NCBI RefSeq assembly: GCF_947494555.1
Contig: NZ_CANLVF010000010.1
Coordinates: 1-64,000, forward strand
Source of the DNA: an uncultured Roseibium sp.
GTDB lineage: Bacteria > Pseudomonadota > Alphaproteobacteria > Rhizobiales > Stappiaceae
Length of the DNA stretch: 64,000 nt
Direction of reading: 5' to 3'
Shown here piece after piece: positions 51,483 to 60,914 of the stretch. Position numbers and translations under genes: made by a program. The notes under the pieces are model-generated. The model was given only the letters and a program-made list of their open reading frames with translations, searched no databases and was not told the origin of the DNA. How positions within the stretch are numbered: position 1 is the stretch's first letter; every line of letters starts with the position of its first letter.

Positions 51483-53024
51483 ATGACCAACTTAATGCTT
51501 TCAACGCCCGGCGTGGCTATACAGGAACTGCCTTTCAACACGCCGACGATTGCGGGCGTCGCAACCGCGATACCCGCGTTCATTGGCCCTGTTCGCAACG
51601 TGAATGCACCCGACGGGACCACCCTGATCGGAAACACCTGGCGCATCAGTTCGCTGCAGGAATTCGAAGCGTTGTTCGGGATACCGGCGGCCAGCACGTT
51701 TACGATACGCGCGGACAAACGCATTGATCAGAACGGTGCGCTGCTTGGTGTCGATGCGAGTTTTCAGGCAACGCCGGAACGCGTGCCGACGGGACAGCGC
51801 CTCTTTTACCATGCGCTTCAGATCTATTTCGACAACGGGGGCGGGCCCTGCCATATCCGGCCGATCGATGCCGCGGCCAATGCACAATCCAATTACGATG
51901 ATGCGATCACGGCGCTGGAGAGCACTGACGAAATCACGCTGAACGTCATCGTCAACACAATCGGCGCGAATGCCGCAAATTACGGCTCATTGGCCACGGC
52001 TTCGATGCAGTCCTGCAATCGCACGCAGGACCGTTTTACCATTGCCGATGTGATCGATTCCTACCCTGGGGGCACGGTCGACAATTCGGGGATTCCCTCA
52101 ACGCTCGGCCAGGACGTGACGACGGAATTCAGAGACCGGGTCACGGCGGTTTCAGAAGATGTTCTCAAATATGGCGCGGCGTATATTCCGTACCTCAACA
52201 CCAATATGCCGGTGCTTTATCAAGCCGGCACCGTAGATATCGATGCCGCTTCGCAATTGATCACTTTTGACGCTCAGGGGAACCAGACCAGCACGGCCGA
52301 TCTGTTCACAAATGGCGGTTCGGATTTGGCGCTGTCGGACAGTTTTTTTCAGGGCGTCGTTGACCTTGTGACCCCGGCCAATTCGCAACCGGGCGAAAAG
52401 CCGGTCGTCGAAGCGGTTCTGAACCTTTTGAACAGCACAACGCTGATCATGCCACCGTCGCCGGCAATGGCCGGGATTTACGCCCGGGTCGACCGGCAGC
52501 GCGGTGTCCACGTGGCACCGGCCAATGTCGGTGTGATGAACACTGTGGGTCCTGCGCTCGCGATCACGGACGAAGAACAGGGTCTTTTGAATGTCGATCC
52601 GACATCGGGCAAATCCGTCAATGCGATCCGTTTCTTCACCGGGCGCGGCACGGTGGTCTGGGGCGCACGTACACTTGCCGGCAACAGCGGTGACTGGAAA
52701 TTCGTCAACCGGCGCAGGGCAGCCCTTTATCTGGAAGAGAGCATTGGCGATGCGCTCGAGGCCTTCGTGTTCGAACCCAACGTGTCCAAAACCTGGGTCC
52801 GCGTGAAGCGCATGATCGAAGGGTTCCTGCTCAACGAGTGGCGCGCCGGAACACTGGCAGGGCCGACGGCGGCAGATGCATTCGAGGTTTCCATCGGACT
52901 TGGAACCACAATGAGCCAGCAGGACATCGTCGACGGCATTATGCGGATCCTCGTGCGTGTGGCGCTGCCCGGTCCGGCCGAGAAGATCATCCTTCAATTC
53001 ACGCAAAAGGCCCAGGTGGCCTGA
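51483..53024 (+). CDS. eCIS contractile sheath protein
   Basis: This 513-residue protein is a phage-tail-sheath family member. It starts MLSTPGVAIQELPF with the typical TIAGVATAIPAFIG strand. The conserved C-terminal domain includes NRRRAALYLEESIGDALEAF, MIEGFLLNEWR and the final IILQFTQKAQVA. It polymerises around the tube and contracts to drive it out. PVC and Afp have three sheath genes; only one is seen here. A GAGAGGA ribosome-binding site precedes the ATG. Confidence 0.93.
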   Translation: MTNLMLSTPGVAIQELPFNTPTIAGVATAIPAFIGPVRNVNAPDGTTLIGNTWRISSLQEFEALFGIPAASTFTIRADKRIDQNGALLGVDASFQATPERVPTGQRLFYHALQIYFDNGGGPCHIRPIDAAANAQSNYDDAITALESTDEITLNVIVNTIGANAANYGSLATASMQSCNRTQDRFTIADVIDSYPGGTVDNSGIPSTLGQDVTTEFRDRVTAVSEDVLKYGAAYIPYLNTNMPVLYQAGTVDIDAASQLITFDAQGNQTSTADLFTNGGSDLALSDSFFQGVVDLVTPANSQPGEKPVVEAVLNLLNSTTLIMPPSPAMAGIYARVDRQRGVHVAPANVGVMNTVGPALAITDEEQGLLNVDPTSGKSVNAIRFFTGRGTVVWGARTLAGNSGDWKFVNRRRAALYLEESIGDALEAFVFEPNVSKTWVRVKRMIEGFLLNEWRAGTLAGPTAADAFEVSIGLGTTMSQQDIVDGIMRILVRVALPGPAEKIILQFTQKAQVA

Positions 53025-53051
53025 GCCGCCGCATCCGAAAGGATCTGAAAA

Positions 53052-53483
53052 ATGGTCAATTATCCGATCGCAAAATACAATTTCGAGGTCGAGATGGAAG
53101 GGTTCACCCGGATCGGCTTCACGGAAGTCTCCGGGCTCGACATTGAGACAGAGGTCATCGAATACCGCGAAGGCGCCTACCCGGAACCGTCGAAAATCCA
53201 GATCCCGGGCATGAAGAAATACGGCACCGTGACCTGCAAGCGGGGCATGGTGCGCGGCGACAACGAAATCTACGACTGGTTTCAGGCGATCCTTGATCCG
53301 ACAAATCGTCGGGATGTTCAGATTTCGTTGTTGGACGAAATGCGCGAGCCTGTCTTCGTTTGGGTGATTTCAAATGCCTTCGTGACCAAGATCGCGTCCA
53401 CCGATCTCAAGGCGGACGGCAACGAGATTGCGATCGAATCCATGGAGTTCAAAGGCGACTCCATCGCGATCTCGACACCGTAG
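53052..53483 (+). CDS. eCIS tube protein (gp19-like), first
   Basis: This 143-residue protein matches the phage T4 gp19-like tube family (Pvc1/Afp1): YNFEVEMEGFTRIGFTEVSG at the start, PSKIQIPGMKKYGTVTCKRG in the middle, and a C-terminal AIESMEFKGDSI. It polymerises into the inner tube through which cargo passes. It begins 27 bp after the sheath stop and is followed within 10 bp by a second tube gene. Confidence 0.92.
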   Translation: MVNYPIAKYNFEVEMEGFTRIGFTEVSGLDIETEVIEYREGAYPEPSKIQIPGMKKYGTVTCKRGMVRGDNEIYDWFQAILDPTNRRDVQISLLDEMREPVFVWVISNAFVTKIASTDLKADGNEIAIESMEFKGDSIAISTP

Positions 53484-53493
53484 GGCGTTTCCG

Positions 53494-53943
53494 ATGACAT
53501 TGGCCCACCCCTACAATCTGCCTCTCATTCACAATTTCCGGGTGGAGTTCGATCTGCCCGGTGCGGGAGATCTGGATGTCCGCTTCAGGGAGGTCTCGGG
53601 GCTTTCCATGGAGCTGGAACAGGAGACGGTGACCGAAGGCGGCGAGAACCGTTTCGTGCACAAGGTTCCGGTTCGTGCAAGCTATCCTGATCTTGTCCTG
53701 AAACGTGGGCTGATTGCGGAAAGCGCGGTAACCCAATGGATCAGGGACGCCGTTCAAAACCTCGTCATCCGACCGATCACCTTGAGCGTGGTCCTGCTCG
53801 ATACGGAGCTGGAGCCACTGAGAACCTTCTCCGTGGTGAATGCCTGGCCGAAGAAATGGACGGTGTCCGATTTCAATGCCGAGACCAGCGATATCGCCGT
53901 CGAAACGCTTGAACTCGCCTACGCGCATTTCCGGGAGGTCTGA
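53494..53943 (+). CDS. eCIS tube protein (gp19-like), second
   Basis: This 149-residue protein is another gp19-like tube family member (Pvc5/Afp5 type). HNFRVEFDLPGAGDLDVRF and EVSGLSMELE at the start and NAWPKKWTVSDFNAETSDIA near the end show this. Such second tube proteins usually form the layer joining tube to the spike/baseplate hub. The ATG at 53494 follows AGGG. The frame continues upstream inside the first tube gene, which is rejected. Confidence 0.88.
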   Translation: MTLAHPYNLPLIHNFRVEFDLPGAGDLDVRFREVSGLSMELEQETVTEGGENRFVHKVPVRASYPDLVLKRGLIAESAVTQWIRDAVQNLVIRPITLSVVLLDTELEPLRTFSVVNAWPKKWTVSDFNAETSDIAVETLELAYAHFREV

Positions 53944-53944
53944 C

Positions 53945-54115
53945 ATGGCAGTACAGGTCAATCTCATCGAATTTCGCGGGCGGATCGAAGGCACGCCGAA
54001 AACGAAGCCGGCAAATGAAATGTCTGATACGGAAAAAGCCGCTGAGCGGGAACATGTAATTTCGGCCGCTGTTGCCGAGGCCATCGCCGTGATCCGGCGC
54101 CGGGAGGAACGCTGA
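53945..54115 (+). CDS. eCIS small DUF5908-family protein
   Basis: This 56-residue protein fits the DUF5908 small proteins of eCIS operons (Pvc6/Afp6 position): a short beta-strand start MAVQVNLIEFRG, then an acidic linker and a helix ending AIAVIRRREER. Its role is unresolved. It begins one base after the second tube gene's stop and ends one base before the next gene. Confidence 0.75.
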   Translation: MAVQVNLIEFRGRIEGTPKTKPANEMSDTEKAAEREHVISAAVAEAIAVIRRREER

Positions 54116-54116
54116 A

Positions 54117-54824
54117 ATGCCCCCGCCGGACGGTACATTGGTGAAGCTGACAATCGTTCCCTACGAGTCCTCAAAGGCGTTTGCGGACAGCCTTCCTGTC
54201 GGGCCGACATTCGAAGCCCAGATCAATCCGGCGGAATATACCGACGCTGTCGAACTGGAAATGAATGCCGACGAAACGCCTCAGGGCGCTGACGGCAACG
54301 AAGCAAAGGTCAAAGGCATCAAACCGAGGACCTATACGTTCGACCTGCCGCTAGAAGGTTCAGGCGCGCTTGACATTGACGGCCGTCACGGCGGCGACCC
54401 GAGTTCGGCGGAGAGCCTGATTGAGCGTCTGGATGCGTTTCGGGAAACCGTCGGATTTTCCGGTGAAGTTCACAGACAGAGATTTCTGCATCTGGCATGG
54501 GGACGGTTGTCCGTCACCTGCGCGCTGGAAACCTATTCCGTCAATTTCAAGCTGTTTGATTCGCAGGGTAATCCTCTTCGGGCGGTCCTGAGTGCGACTT
54601 TCAAGGAGCACAAGGACCCGGAAGTCCAGGAGAAGGAGAAGAACCTTGCCAGCCCGGACATTACCCACGGCCGTCTTGTTCACGACGGAGACACACTTGT
54701 AAACCTCACCTACGGGGTTTACCGCGACCCGGGTCTCTACATCGCTGTGGCCGAAGCGAACGGGCTTGATACCGTCCGCCGACTTGAAACGGGATCGGAC
54801 CTGATCCTGCCTCCGGTGAGGTGA
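54117..54824 (+). CDS. eCIS tube-initiator protein with LysM domain (Pvc7-like)
   Basis: This 235-residue protein has the CIS tube-protein N-terminal domain (KLTIVPYESSKAF, FEAQINPAEYTD) and a C-terminal LysM-type domain near residues 187-233 (VHDGDTLVNLTYGVY, LILPPV). In Afp and PVC the Pvc7 homologue links tube to spike, and LysM is part of the assembled hub and need not bind peptidoglycan. It overlaps nothing and is followed 3 bp later by the spike gene. Confidence 0.86.
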   Translation: MPPPDGTLVKLTIVPYESSKAFADSLPVGPTFEAQINPAEYTDAVELEMNADETPQGADGNEAKVKGIKPRTYTFDLPLEGSGALDIDGRHGGDPSSAESLIERLDAFRETVGFSGEVHRQRFLHLAWGRLSVTCALETYSVNFKLFDSQGNPLRAVLSATFKEHKDPEVQEKEKNLASPDITHGRLVHDGDTLVNLTYGVYRDPGLYIAVAEANGLDTVRRLETGSDLILPPVR

Positions 54825-54827
54825 CCG

Positions 54828-56558
54828 ATGCCGCTCGAGCCGACACGCAGCGCTGCCCTGACCACGGTCACGATCCGGTCGAACGGAACCGAGATCCCGG
54901 GGACCTTCGCGCTTCTGTCGCTGGAAATCTCCCAGATTTGCGGAAGTATTCCCTATGCCCATCTCATCTTCCAGGATGGTGACCCGGCGAAACAAAGCTT
55001 CGATATCGCCGCGTCCGACACGTTCGTGCCGGGCGCGGAGATTGAGATAGACCTCGGGTACAACCGGAATGAAGAGCTGATTTTCAAGGGAATTGCGACA
55101 CGTCTGCGCGCCGAGGCCCCCTTGAAGGGATCGTCACGGCTGCATGTCGAGGTGAAACATGCCGCTTTCCGCATGCATCACGCACGACATTCCCGCGTCT
55201 GGGTCGATGTGAGCGATGCCGATGCGATCGAGCAGCTTGCCGGTGGTTACGGGATCGGGTTCGAAGGAAGCTCGGAAACGCAACAGCCGCAGCTCGTGCA
55301 GCACCAGGCGACCGACTGGGATTTCTGCGTGCTAAGGGGCGAAAGGGTCGGGCAGCTTTTGGTCGGTGAAACGGACGGTCTGCGTCTGTTCGCACCAGAT
55401 CCCGGCAAGGACCCGGCGGCGACACTGGAATACGGCCGGACGCTTTTCAGCCTGGATGTCGAGCTGAACGCGGAAGCGCAAGCGGCCGAGATCTCGGTTG
55501 GCGCCTGGAGCGCGGCAGAAGCGGAAATCGAAACGGCTGAAAGCGCTGCGAGCGATGTGCCGGGGCCTGGAAATCTCGACGGCAATGCGCTTTCCGATGC
55601 TTCAGGGCACAAGCCGAAACCAAGGCAGGCAGGGGCTCGCAATCAGGCTGAGCTTGACGATTGGGCGCGTGCTGCCATGCAACGGCGCCGGCTGTCGGCG
55701 GTGACCGGAATGCTGGAGGTTCAAGGATCCACAAGCCTGTCGGTCGGCAACATGGTCGAACTGAAAGGATTGGGGCCGCGCTTCGACGGCAAGGCGTTTG
55801 TCTCCGGCCTGCGTCACTCGATCGCCCGCGGAGACTGGCGATGCTTCGTCCAGATAGGTCTGGATCCCGCGTTTCACGACGAGCGGCACGATGTCTGTGC
55901 GCCACCGGCAGCCGGGCTCATTCCCTCGATCTCGGGACTGCAGATCGGCGTCGTCGACGAAGTTCATAACGATCCTGCCGGAGAAGACCGGGTGTCCGTC
56001 CGCCTGGTGAGCGAGACCGAGACATCGGAACCGATCTGGGCACGCCCGATGAGTATCGGCGGCGGCGAAAAGCGCGGTCTGGTCATGTTGCCCGATCCCG
56101 GCAGCGAATGCCTGCTTGGGTTTCTGGACAGTGATCCGCGAGACCCTGTGCTGATCGGTGGTCTGCACAGTTCCGCCGCAACCTCACCCCTGCCGGGCGC
56201 TGAGGACAACGATCTGAAGGGTCTGGTGTCGCGTGCGGGCACGCGGATTGTTTTTGACGACAGCGGGCCATCGCTCGTGATCGAAACCGAAGGCGACCGG
56301 CTGATATCGCTGTCCGATGACGAGGGAATAATCACCATTTCCGACAAGTCCGGAAACAAGATGGAATTCGACAACAACGGGATCACGCTCACCAGCAATG
56401 CCGACATAACGCTCGACGCCAAGGGCAACATCACGATCGACGGAACCAACGTCAACGCGGCTGCGAAAGCCGGCATGGAAATGAAGGGGACCACGTCGGC
56501 CAACTTCAAAAGCTCGGGATCGACCGTCGTGCGCGGCGCAACGGTCGACATCAACTAG
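54828..56558 (+). CDS. eCIS VgrG-like spike protein (Pvc8-like)
   Basis: This 576-residue protein combines a gp27-like N-terminal part (to about residue 340), a gp5-type OB fold (about 365-470, SGLQIGVVDEVHNDPAGEDR and RGLVMLPDPGSECLLGFLD) and a C-terminal beta-helix of repeating short strands (DRLISLSDDEGIITISDKSG onwards). It forms the trimeric spike under the tube. The C-terminus stays a plain spike with no added catalytic domain. A PAAR gene follows 28 bp later. Confidence 0.9.
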   Translation: MPLEPTRSAALTTVTIRSNGTEIPGTFALLSLEISQICGSIPYAHLIFQDGDPAKQSFDIAASDTFVPGAEIEIDLGYNRNEELIFKGIATRLRAEAPLKGSSRLHVEVKHAAFRMHHARHSRVWVDVSDADAIEQLAGGYGIGFEGSSETQQPQLVQHQATDWDFCVLRGERVGQLLVGETDGLRLFAPDPGKDPAATLEYGRTLFSLDVELNAEAQAAEISVGAWSAAEAEIETAESAASDVPGPGNLDGNALSDASGHKPKPRQAGARNQAELDDWARAAMQRRRLSAVTGMLEVQGSTSLSVGNMVELKGLGPRFDGKAFVSGLRHSIARGDWRCFVQIGLDPAFHDERHDVCAPPAAGLIPSISGLQIGVVDEVHNDPAGEDRVSVRLVSETETSEPIWARPMSIGGGEKRGLVMLPDPGSECLLGFLDSDPRDPVLIGGLHSSAATSPLPGAEDNDLKGLVSRAGTRIVFDDSGPSLVIETEGDRLISLSDDEGIITISDKSGNKMEFDNNGITLTSNADITLDAKGNITIDGTNVNAAAKAGMEMKGTTSANFKSSGSTVVRGATVDIN

Positions 56559-56586
56559 GACCTATAGGATCGCAAGGAGGATCGAC

Positions 56587-56886
56587 ATGCCGCCGGCCGC
56601 CAGGATCAGTGACTTTCACACCTGTCCGTTGCAGACACCCGCTGTCGTGCCGATCCCGCATGTGGGCGGTCCGATTGCCGGACCCGGTGTGCCGCTTGTG
56701 CGGATCGGCGGGTTGCCGGCAGCCGTGCAGGGCGACATTGCTACCTGCGTCGGTCCGCCGGACACGATCCTCAAAGGGTCGACAACCGTGCGGATCGGCG
56801 GACGTCCCGCCGCGCGGCAGGGCGATCCGACGGCCCATGGCGGCACCATTTCCGCCGGCCTGCCAACCGTCCGGATCGGAGGTTGA
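56587..56886 (+). CDS. eCIS PAAR-repeat spike tip
   Basis: This 99-residue PAAR protein caps the spike with a sharp cone. It starts PPAARISDFHTCP and has the repeated PAAR-like units VRIGGLPAAVQGD and VRIGGRPAARQGDP, plus candidate His/Cys metal ligands. No effector extension is attached. The gene has AGGAGG seven bases before its ATG. Confidence 0.9.
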   Translation: MPPAARISDFHTCPLQTPAVVPIPHVGGPIAGPGVPLVRIGGLPAAVQGDIATCVGPPDTILKGSTTVRIGGRPAARQGDPTAHGGTISAGLPTVRIGG

Positions 56887-56889
56887 ACA

Positions 56890-57285
56890 ATGGCCGTTGA
56901 GGACCGCTTCATCGGGACGGGCTGGGGCTTTCCGCCGACATTCGAAAACGGCGGAGTTCAGTTGACCGGTGGTGCGAGCAACATTCGGGAAAGCCTGCGG
57001 ATTATCCTGACCACGACCCTTGGCGAACGCGTCATGCGTCCGGATTTCGGATGCAGGATCGAAGAAGAGGTTTTCGGTCCGATGAACTCCACGCGCCTCA
57101 CGATGATCGAAACGGTGATCCGGCGTGCGATCCTGCTGCACGAACCCCGGGTGGATGCCAAGCGCGTTGCCGTAGTGGCCCGGCAACCGGAGGGCATCCT
57201 GGAGATTTCGCTCGACTACGAGATCCGCGGCGCAAAGTCTCGTTTCAGCCTTGTCCTGCCTTATGATCTGGAGGCAGGGCTATGA
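56890..57285 (+). CDS. eCIS gp25-like baseplate protein (Pvc9-like)
   Basis: This 131-residue protein matches the gp25/GPW baseplate wedge family, with GASNIRESLRIILTTTLGERVMRPDFGC and VFGPMNSTRL (given here in parts). Gp25 organises the baseplate where the sheath begins. It starts 4 bp after the PAAR stop and its end overlaps the next gene by ATGA. Confidence 0.9.
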   Translation: MAVEDRFIGTGWGFPPTFENGGVQLTGGASNIRESLRIILTTTLGERVMRPDFGCRIEEEVFGPMNSTRLTMIETVIRRAILLHEPRVDAKRVAVVARQPEGILEISLDYEIRGAKSRFSLVLPYDLEAGL

Positions 57286-60200
57286 GTACTTGCGACCGCC
57301 GGGGCCCGCTCACGAGGACCGGTGCCGCCCAACCGGACCGCGATATCGCCGAACGCAGGGCGGATCACTTCCAGCTCGACGAAAGAGACGTGGCGGATCT
57401 GATCCAGTTCGGCCGAAGATTTGCCCGGCAGATCCGGTTTTACGCGAAGGACGGCGCTCCCGCCGGTGATTGGTCGTCGTTTTTCGACAGCGACATTTCC
57501 GCGGTACTTGCCTCGATTGCGAAATTGCCGGTCGATCCTTTCCGGCGTGCGCTCGGCGATGCAAAAGGCTTTCTGGAAGATGATCCGTTGCGGCCGGAAG
57601 CACAGCTCAGGGCGCACTTGGCGCTGGTCTTTCATTTGCCTATCGCGTTGCTGCAGGAGTTGACCCTGCGGCTGTCGCCGCTCGAGGCCGAGAACCCTTT
57701 CCGCCGCAGAATGACGCGTCTTCTGGAGACTAGCGTCGCGCCGCGGCTGGCGGAGTTGGCGCGGTATCACCAGGGCGGGGTGGATGAAGGGGTCATCCTC
57801 GCAAGCGCACTGAGCAAGACCAATTTGAACACCTCCGACAATCCCGGTCCGGGCCCGCAGATCGCGGATGAAGTGCGCGACATCATATTCAATGGCGAGG
57901 CATTCGAAGTAACGTCTCTGCCGGTTCACGTCGTCGGAGGGTTCGCCGCGACGGGGTGGAGTGACTTCTATGACGCGCAGACACCGGACCCGTCACCCTA
58001 TCTCGACGGCTCCGACACCTATGCGCGGATCTATGATGCGCTCAACTACAATCTGCTCGTCTCCAGCATGGAACGCGTTTTCCAGGCGCTTGCCCGTGCC
58101 AGGAAGGAAGCCGAAGCACAGCTTCAGGAGAGCCTGACGGAGTTTGCGCGCCACACGCCGCACTACGGGCTCTGGCTTGCTTTTCTCTCCATGTACGACC
58201 GCGCCCGGTTGGAACTGAACGCGTTCACCGGCCGGCACATGGATTTCTACTTCGAAGACGTGTTGCGCCTGTCGCGAAAGGCGCCGACACCGGATCACGT
58301 CCATCTGCTCATCAATCTGGCCCGGGGAACGGAGGCACATCTGCTGCCTGCGGGCGCCTTGGTGCGCGCGGGAAAGGATGCAGCGGGTTCGGACGTCGCC
58401 TACGCGCTCGATGAGGACTTCGTTGCCAATCGCGGGCAGGTCGCCGAACTGAGATCGGTACGCGTCAACACGAAGAAATCCGGCGGCAAGGAATCCGTCT
58501 CGGCGCATGCTTCGCCCGTCACCGCATCCCTGGACGGTATCGGTGCCGAGCTGCCTGAGGAAACGCCGCACTTTGCCCCATTCGGGCCGGAGGCAGCGCC
58601 CTTTGCGCGGCTTGGATTTGCGGTCGCGGACCGGCAGCTCTTCATGCGGGAGGGAACCCGCATTGCGAAGATCAGCTTCAAGACAGCGTTTGGGGGCTCC
58701 ATAGCGGCGCTGAAGGGCTTCAAGGTGAGACTAACCACCGAAGAGGGCTGGCTGGAGCTCTCCAATTCAGCAGAGCTCAAGGCGGAAATCACCAAGGGCA
58801 CGGTCGAATTCACGCTCACACTTGCCGGCAATCATCCTCCGATTGTTCCGCATGATCCGGCCGTCCACGAGGAACCCTATCCGCCTGGTGTTCCTGTTGC
58901 CGAAATCCTGCTTGACTGGGATGGCAATGAAGCGGCTGCCTCAAGCGCAATGGCGGTTTTCAGGAATGCCAGCCGCAACAAGGTCAAGATCCAGACCGAA
59001 GCAACAGGATTGCGGCAGATGAGCGTGCGCACGGACGACGGCACTGCCGACCCGTCCGCTGTCTTCACACCGTTCGGTGCACAGCCCCGTAAAGACGCAC
59101 GTTGGATCCTCGGCTCCAGCGAAGTGTTCAGCCGCCCGCTGGACACGCTGACGGTCAATGTGACCTGGGCGGAGGCTTACGTAAAAGGCCAGGTCTTTGA
59201 GAACCAGGCCGCAAGCGCCTATCAGGTCGGCTTCGACTACCTCTCCGGCGGTTCGTGGCAGAGCGGTGACACGAAGACGATATCGCTTCAGCTGGACGGG
59301 ACGGGAACCAGTCCGCTGGCTGCGAAGGGAACCGGCAAGGCGCCAGCGGACGCGGAACTGCTGCTTGAAGATCCTTCCTTTGACGCAAAGCAGCGCACCG
59401 GCTTCATGCGCATGACGTTGAACCGCGACTTTGGTCACGATCGGTATCTCGATGCGAAAACGCTCGCTCTGATTGACCTTGCAAGCGGAAACGGGACCAA
59501 GCCTGTCACCAACTTTGCCGCAGGCGACACGATCATCGCCGAATCGCAGATCCAACCGGGTTTCAATCCAGGTTTCGATTCCCTCACGCTATCTTCCGGT
59601 CTGCCCAATCCTCCGTACACGCCCGTAATCGCGGAAATTTCTATAGATTACGCCTCGAAGCAGAGTACAGCCGAAGGCGTCTGGCGGGTCCACCCATTTG
59701 GCGTCGAACCTGCGAACGGTTCGGGGCGCGTTTTGCCGGACCTGCCCTTTGAAGGGGCGCTCTTCATCGGCGTCGACGCGCTCGATCCTCCGGAAACCCT
59801 TTCGCTCCTTGTCCAGGTCGCGGACGGCACAGGAGACCCGCTTGTTGAGTTGCCGGATCTTGATTTCGCCTGGCTGAAAAACAGCGGCTGGACAAAGTTC
59901 AAGTCGCAGGAAGTCATTGACAGGACCGGAGGCCTCGCTGGTTCCGGGCTTTTGTCCTTCGCCGTGCCCTCCGACGCGTCCAGCGATGCCCCGCACATGC
60001 CGCCCGGGCTGCACTGGTTCAGGATCTCGGTGGCTGAAAATGCCGACGCCATCAATCGACTGCATCTGATTGCGGCCCAGGCTGTCCGGGCAAGCTTTGT
60101 CGATCAGGACAATGATCCAGCTTTTCTGGAAAGCGCGCTGCCGGCCGGAACGATCAGCAAACTTTTGCGGCCGGATCCGGCCGTCAAAAGCCTTGAGCAG

Positions 60201-60914
60201 CCGTTTGCAAGTTTTGGCGGGCGCGGTTTGGAAACGCCGGACGACTTCCGCCGACGCGTGTCTGAACGCCTGCGCCACAAGGACCGGGCAGTGACGATGT
60301 GGGACTACGAGCACCTGGCGCTGGAATCCAACCGGAGCGTCTACCGTGCAAAATGCCTGAACCACACCGAGCTGAAACGCCAGGCCGGCAAGGTGGTCGG
60401 AGACAATGAAATGGCACCTGGTGCCGTCACCTTCGTGGCTGTTCCCTATACATTCGGAACGGACCAGCGCGATCCTCTGCGACCCTATTCCGATCAGGCG
60501 ACGCTGCATGGATTGCACGATCACCTGGCACGCCGTTGCTCTCCCTTTGTCAGGCTTGAAACCGCCAATCCGAAATTTGAAGAGATCCATGTGTCGATGA
60601 ATGTGGCGTTCCGGGAGGGGATCGCCGACACGGATTTCTATCGCAAGGAAATCGAAACGGCCCTGATCGGTCATCTGACGCCCTGGACGCAAAGGGGTGC
60701 GCGCGGCGTCGAATTCGGCGGCCGTGTGTACAAATCGACCGTGATCGACTTTGTCGAGGAGTTGCCTTTTGTCGACTACCTTGAAGACGTGAAGCTGTTT
60801 CACCGACGCAACCCGGATGGTCCGGTGCCGCAAACCGATCTGGAAATCATCCAGGCGTCAACGGCCCGCTCCGTACTCGTCTCCGCACGATCTCATGCGA
60901 TTGGACTTGTGTGA
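57282..60914 (+). CDS. eCIS large baseplate protein (Pvc11-like, gp6/J family)
   Basis: This 1210-residue protein is a giant baseplate wedge component. The N-terminal segment (QFGRRFARQIRFYAKDG) and the C-terminal baseplate-J-like part (LETPDDFRRRVSERLRHKD, then AVTMWDYEHLALE) mark the Pvc11/Afp11 family. The middle is long and beta-rich. Its stop overlaps the next start (TGATG). It probably forms the ring around the spike together with the following protein. Confidence 0.88.
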   Translation: MSTCDRRGPLTRTGAAQPDRDIAERRADHFQLDERDVADLIQFGRRFARQIRFYAKDGAPAGDWSSFFDSDISAVLASIAKLPVDPFRRALGDAKGFLEDDPLRPEAQLRAHLALVFHLPIALLQELTLRLSPLEAENPFRRRMTRLLETSVAPRLAELARYHQGGVDEGVILASALSKTNLNTSDNPGPGPQIADEVRDIIFNGEAFEVTSLPVHVVGGFAATGWSDFYDAQTPDPSPYLDGSDTYARIYDALNYNLLVSSMERVFQALARARKEAEAQLQESLTEFARHTPHYGLWLAFLSMYDRARLELNAFTGRHMDFYFEDVLRLSRKAPTPDHVHLLINLARGTEAHLLPAGALVRAGKDAAGSDVAYALDEDFVANRGQVAELRSVRVNTKKSGGKESVSAHASPVTASLDGIGAELPEETPHFAPFGPEAAPFARLGFAVADRQLFMREGTRIAKISFKTAFGGSIAALKGFKVRLTTEEGWLELSNSAELKAEITKGTVEFTLTLAGNHPPIVPHDPAVHEEPYPPGVPVAEILLDWDGNEAAASSAMAVFRNASRNKVKIQTEATGLRQMSVRTDDGTADPSAVFTPFGAQPRKDARWILGSSEVFSRPLDTLTVNVTWAEAYVKGQVFENQAASAYQVGFDYLSGGSWQSGDTKTISLQLDGTGTSPLAAKGTGKAPADAELLLEDPSFDAKQRTGFMRMTLNRDFGHDRYLDAKTLALIDLASGNGTKPVTNFAAGDTIIAESQIQPGFNPGFDSLTLSSGLPNPPYTPVIAEISIDYASKQSTAEGVWRVHPFGVEPANGSGRVLPDLPFEGALFIGVDALDPPETLSLLVQVADGTGDPLVELPDLDFAWLKNSGWTKFKSQEVIDRTGGLAGSGLLSFAVPSDASSDAPHMPPGLHWFRISVAENADAINRLHLIAAQAVRASFVDQDNDPAFLESALPAGTISKLLRPDPAVKSLEQPFASFGGRGLETPDDFRRRVSERLRHKDRAVTMWDYEHLALESNRSVYRAKCLNHTELKRQAGKVVGDNEMAPGAVTFVAVPYTFGTDQRDPLRPYSDQATLHGLHDHLARRCSPFVRLETANPKFEEIHVSMNVAFREGIADTDFYRKEIETALIGHLTPWTQRGARGVEFGGRVYKSTVIDFVEELPFVDYLEDVKLFHRRNPDGPVPQTDLEIIQASTARSVLVSARSHAIGLV

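Noticed and set aside
54828..56558. Type VI secretion VgrG
   Set aside because: The gene sits with sheath, gp19-like tubes and DUF4255 and no TssB/TssC, TssJLM or Hcp-type genes are seen.
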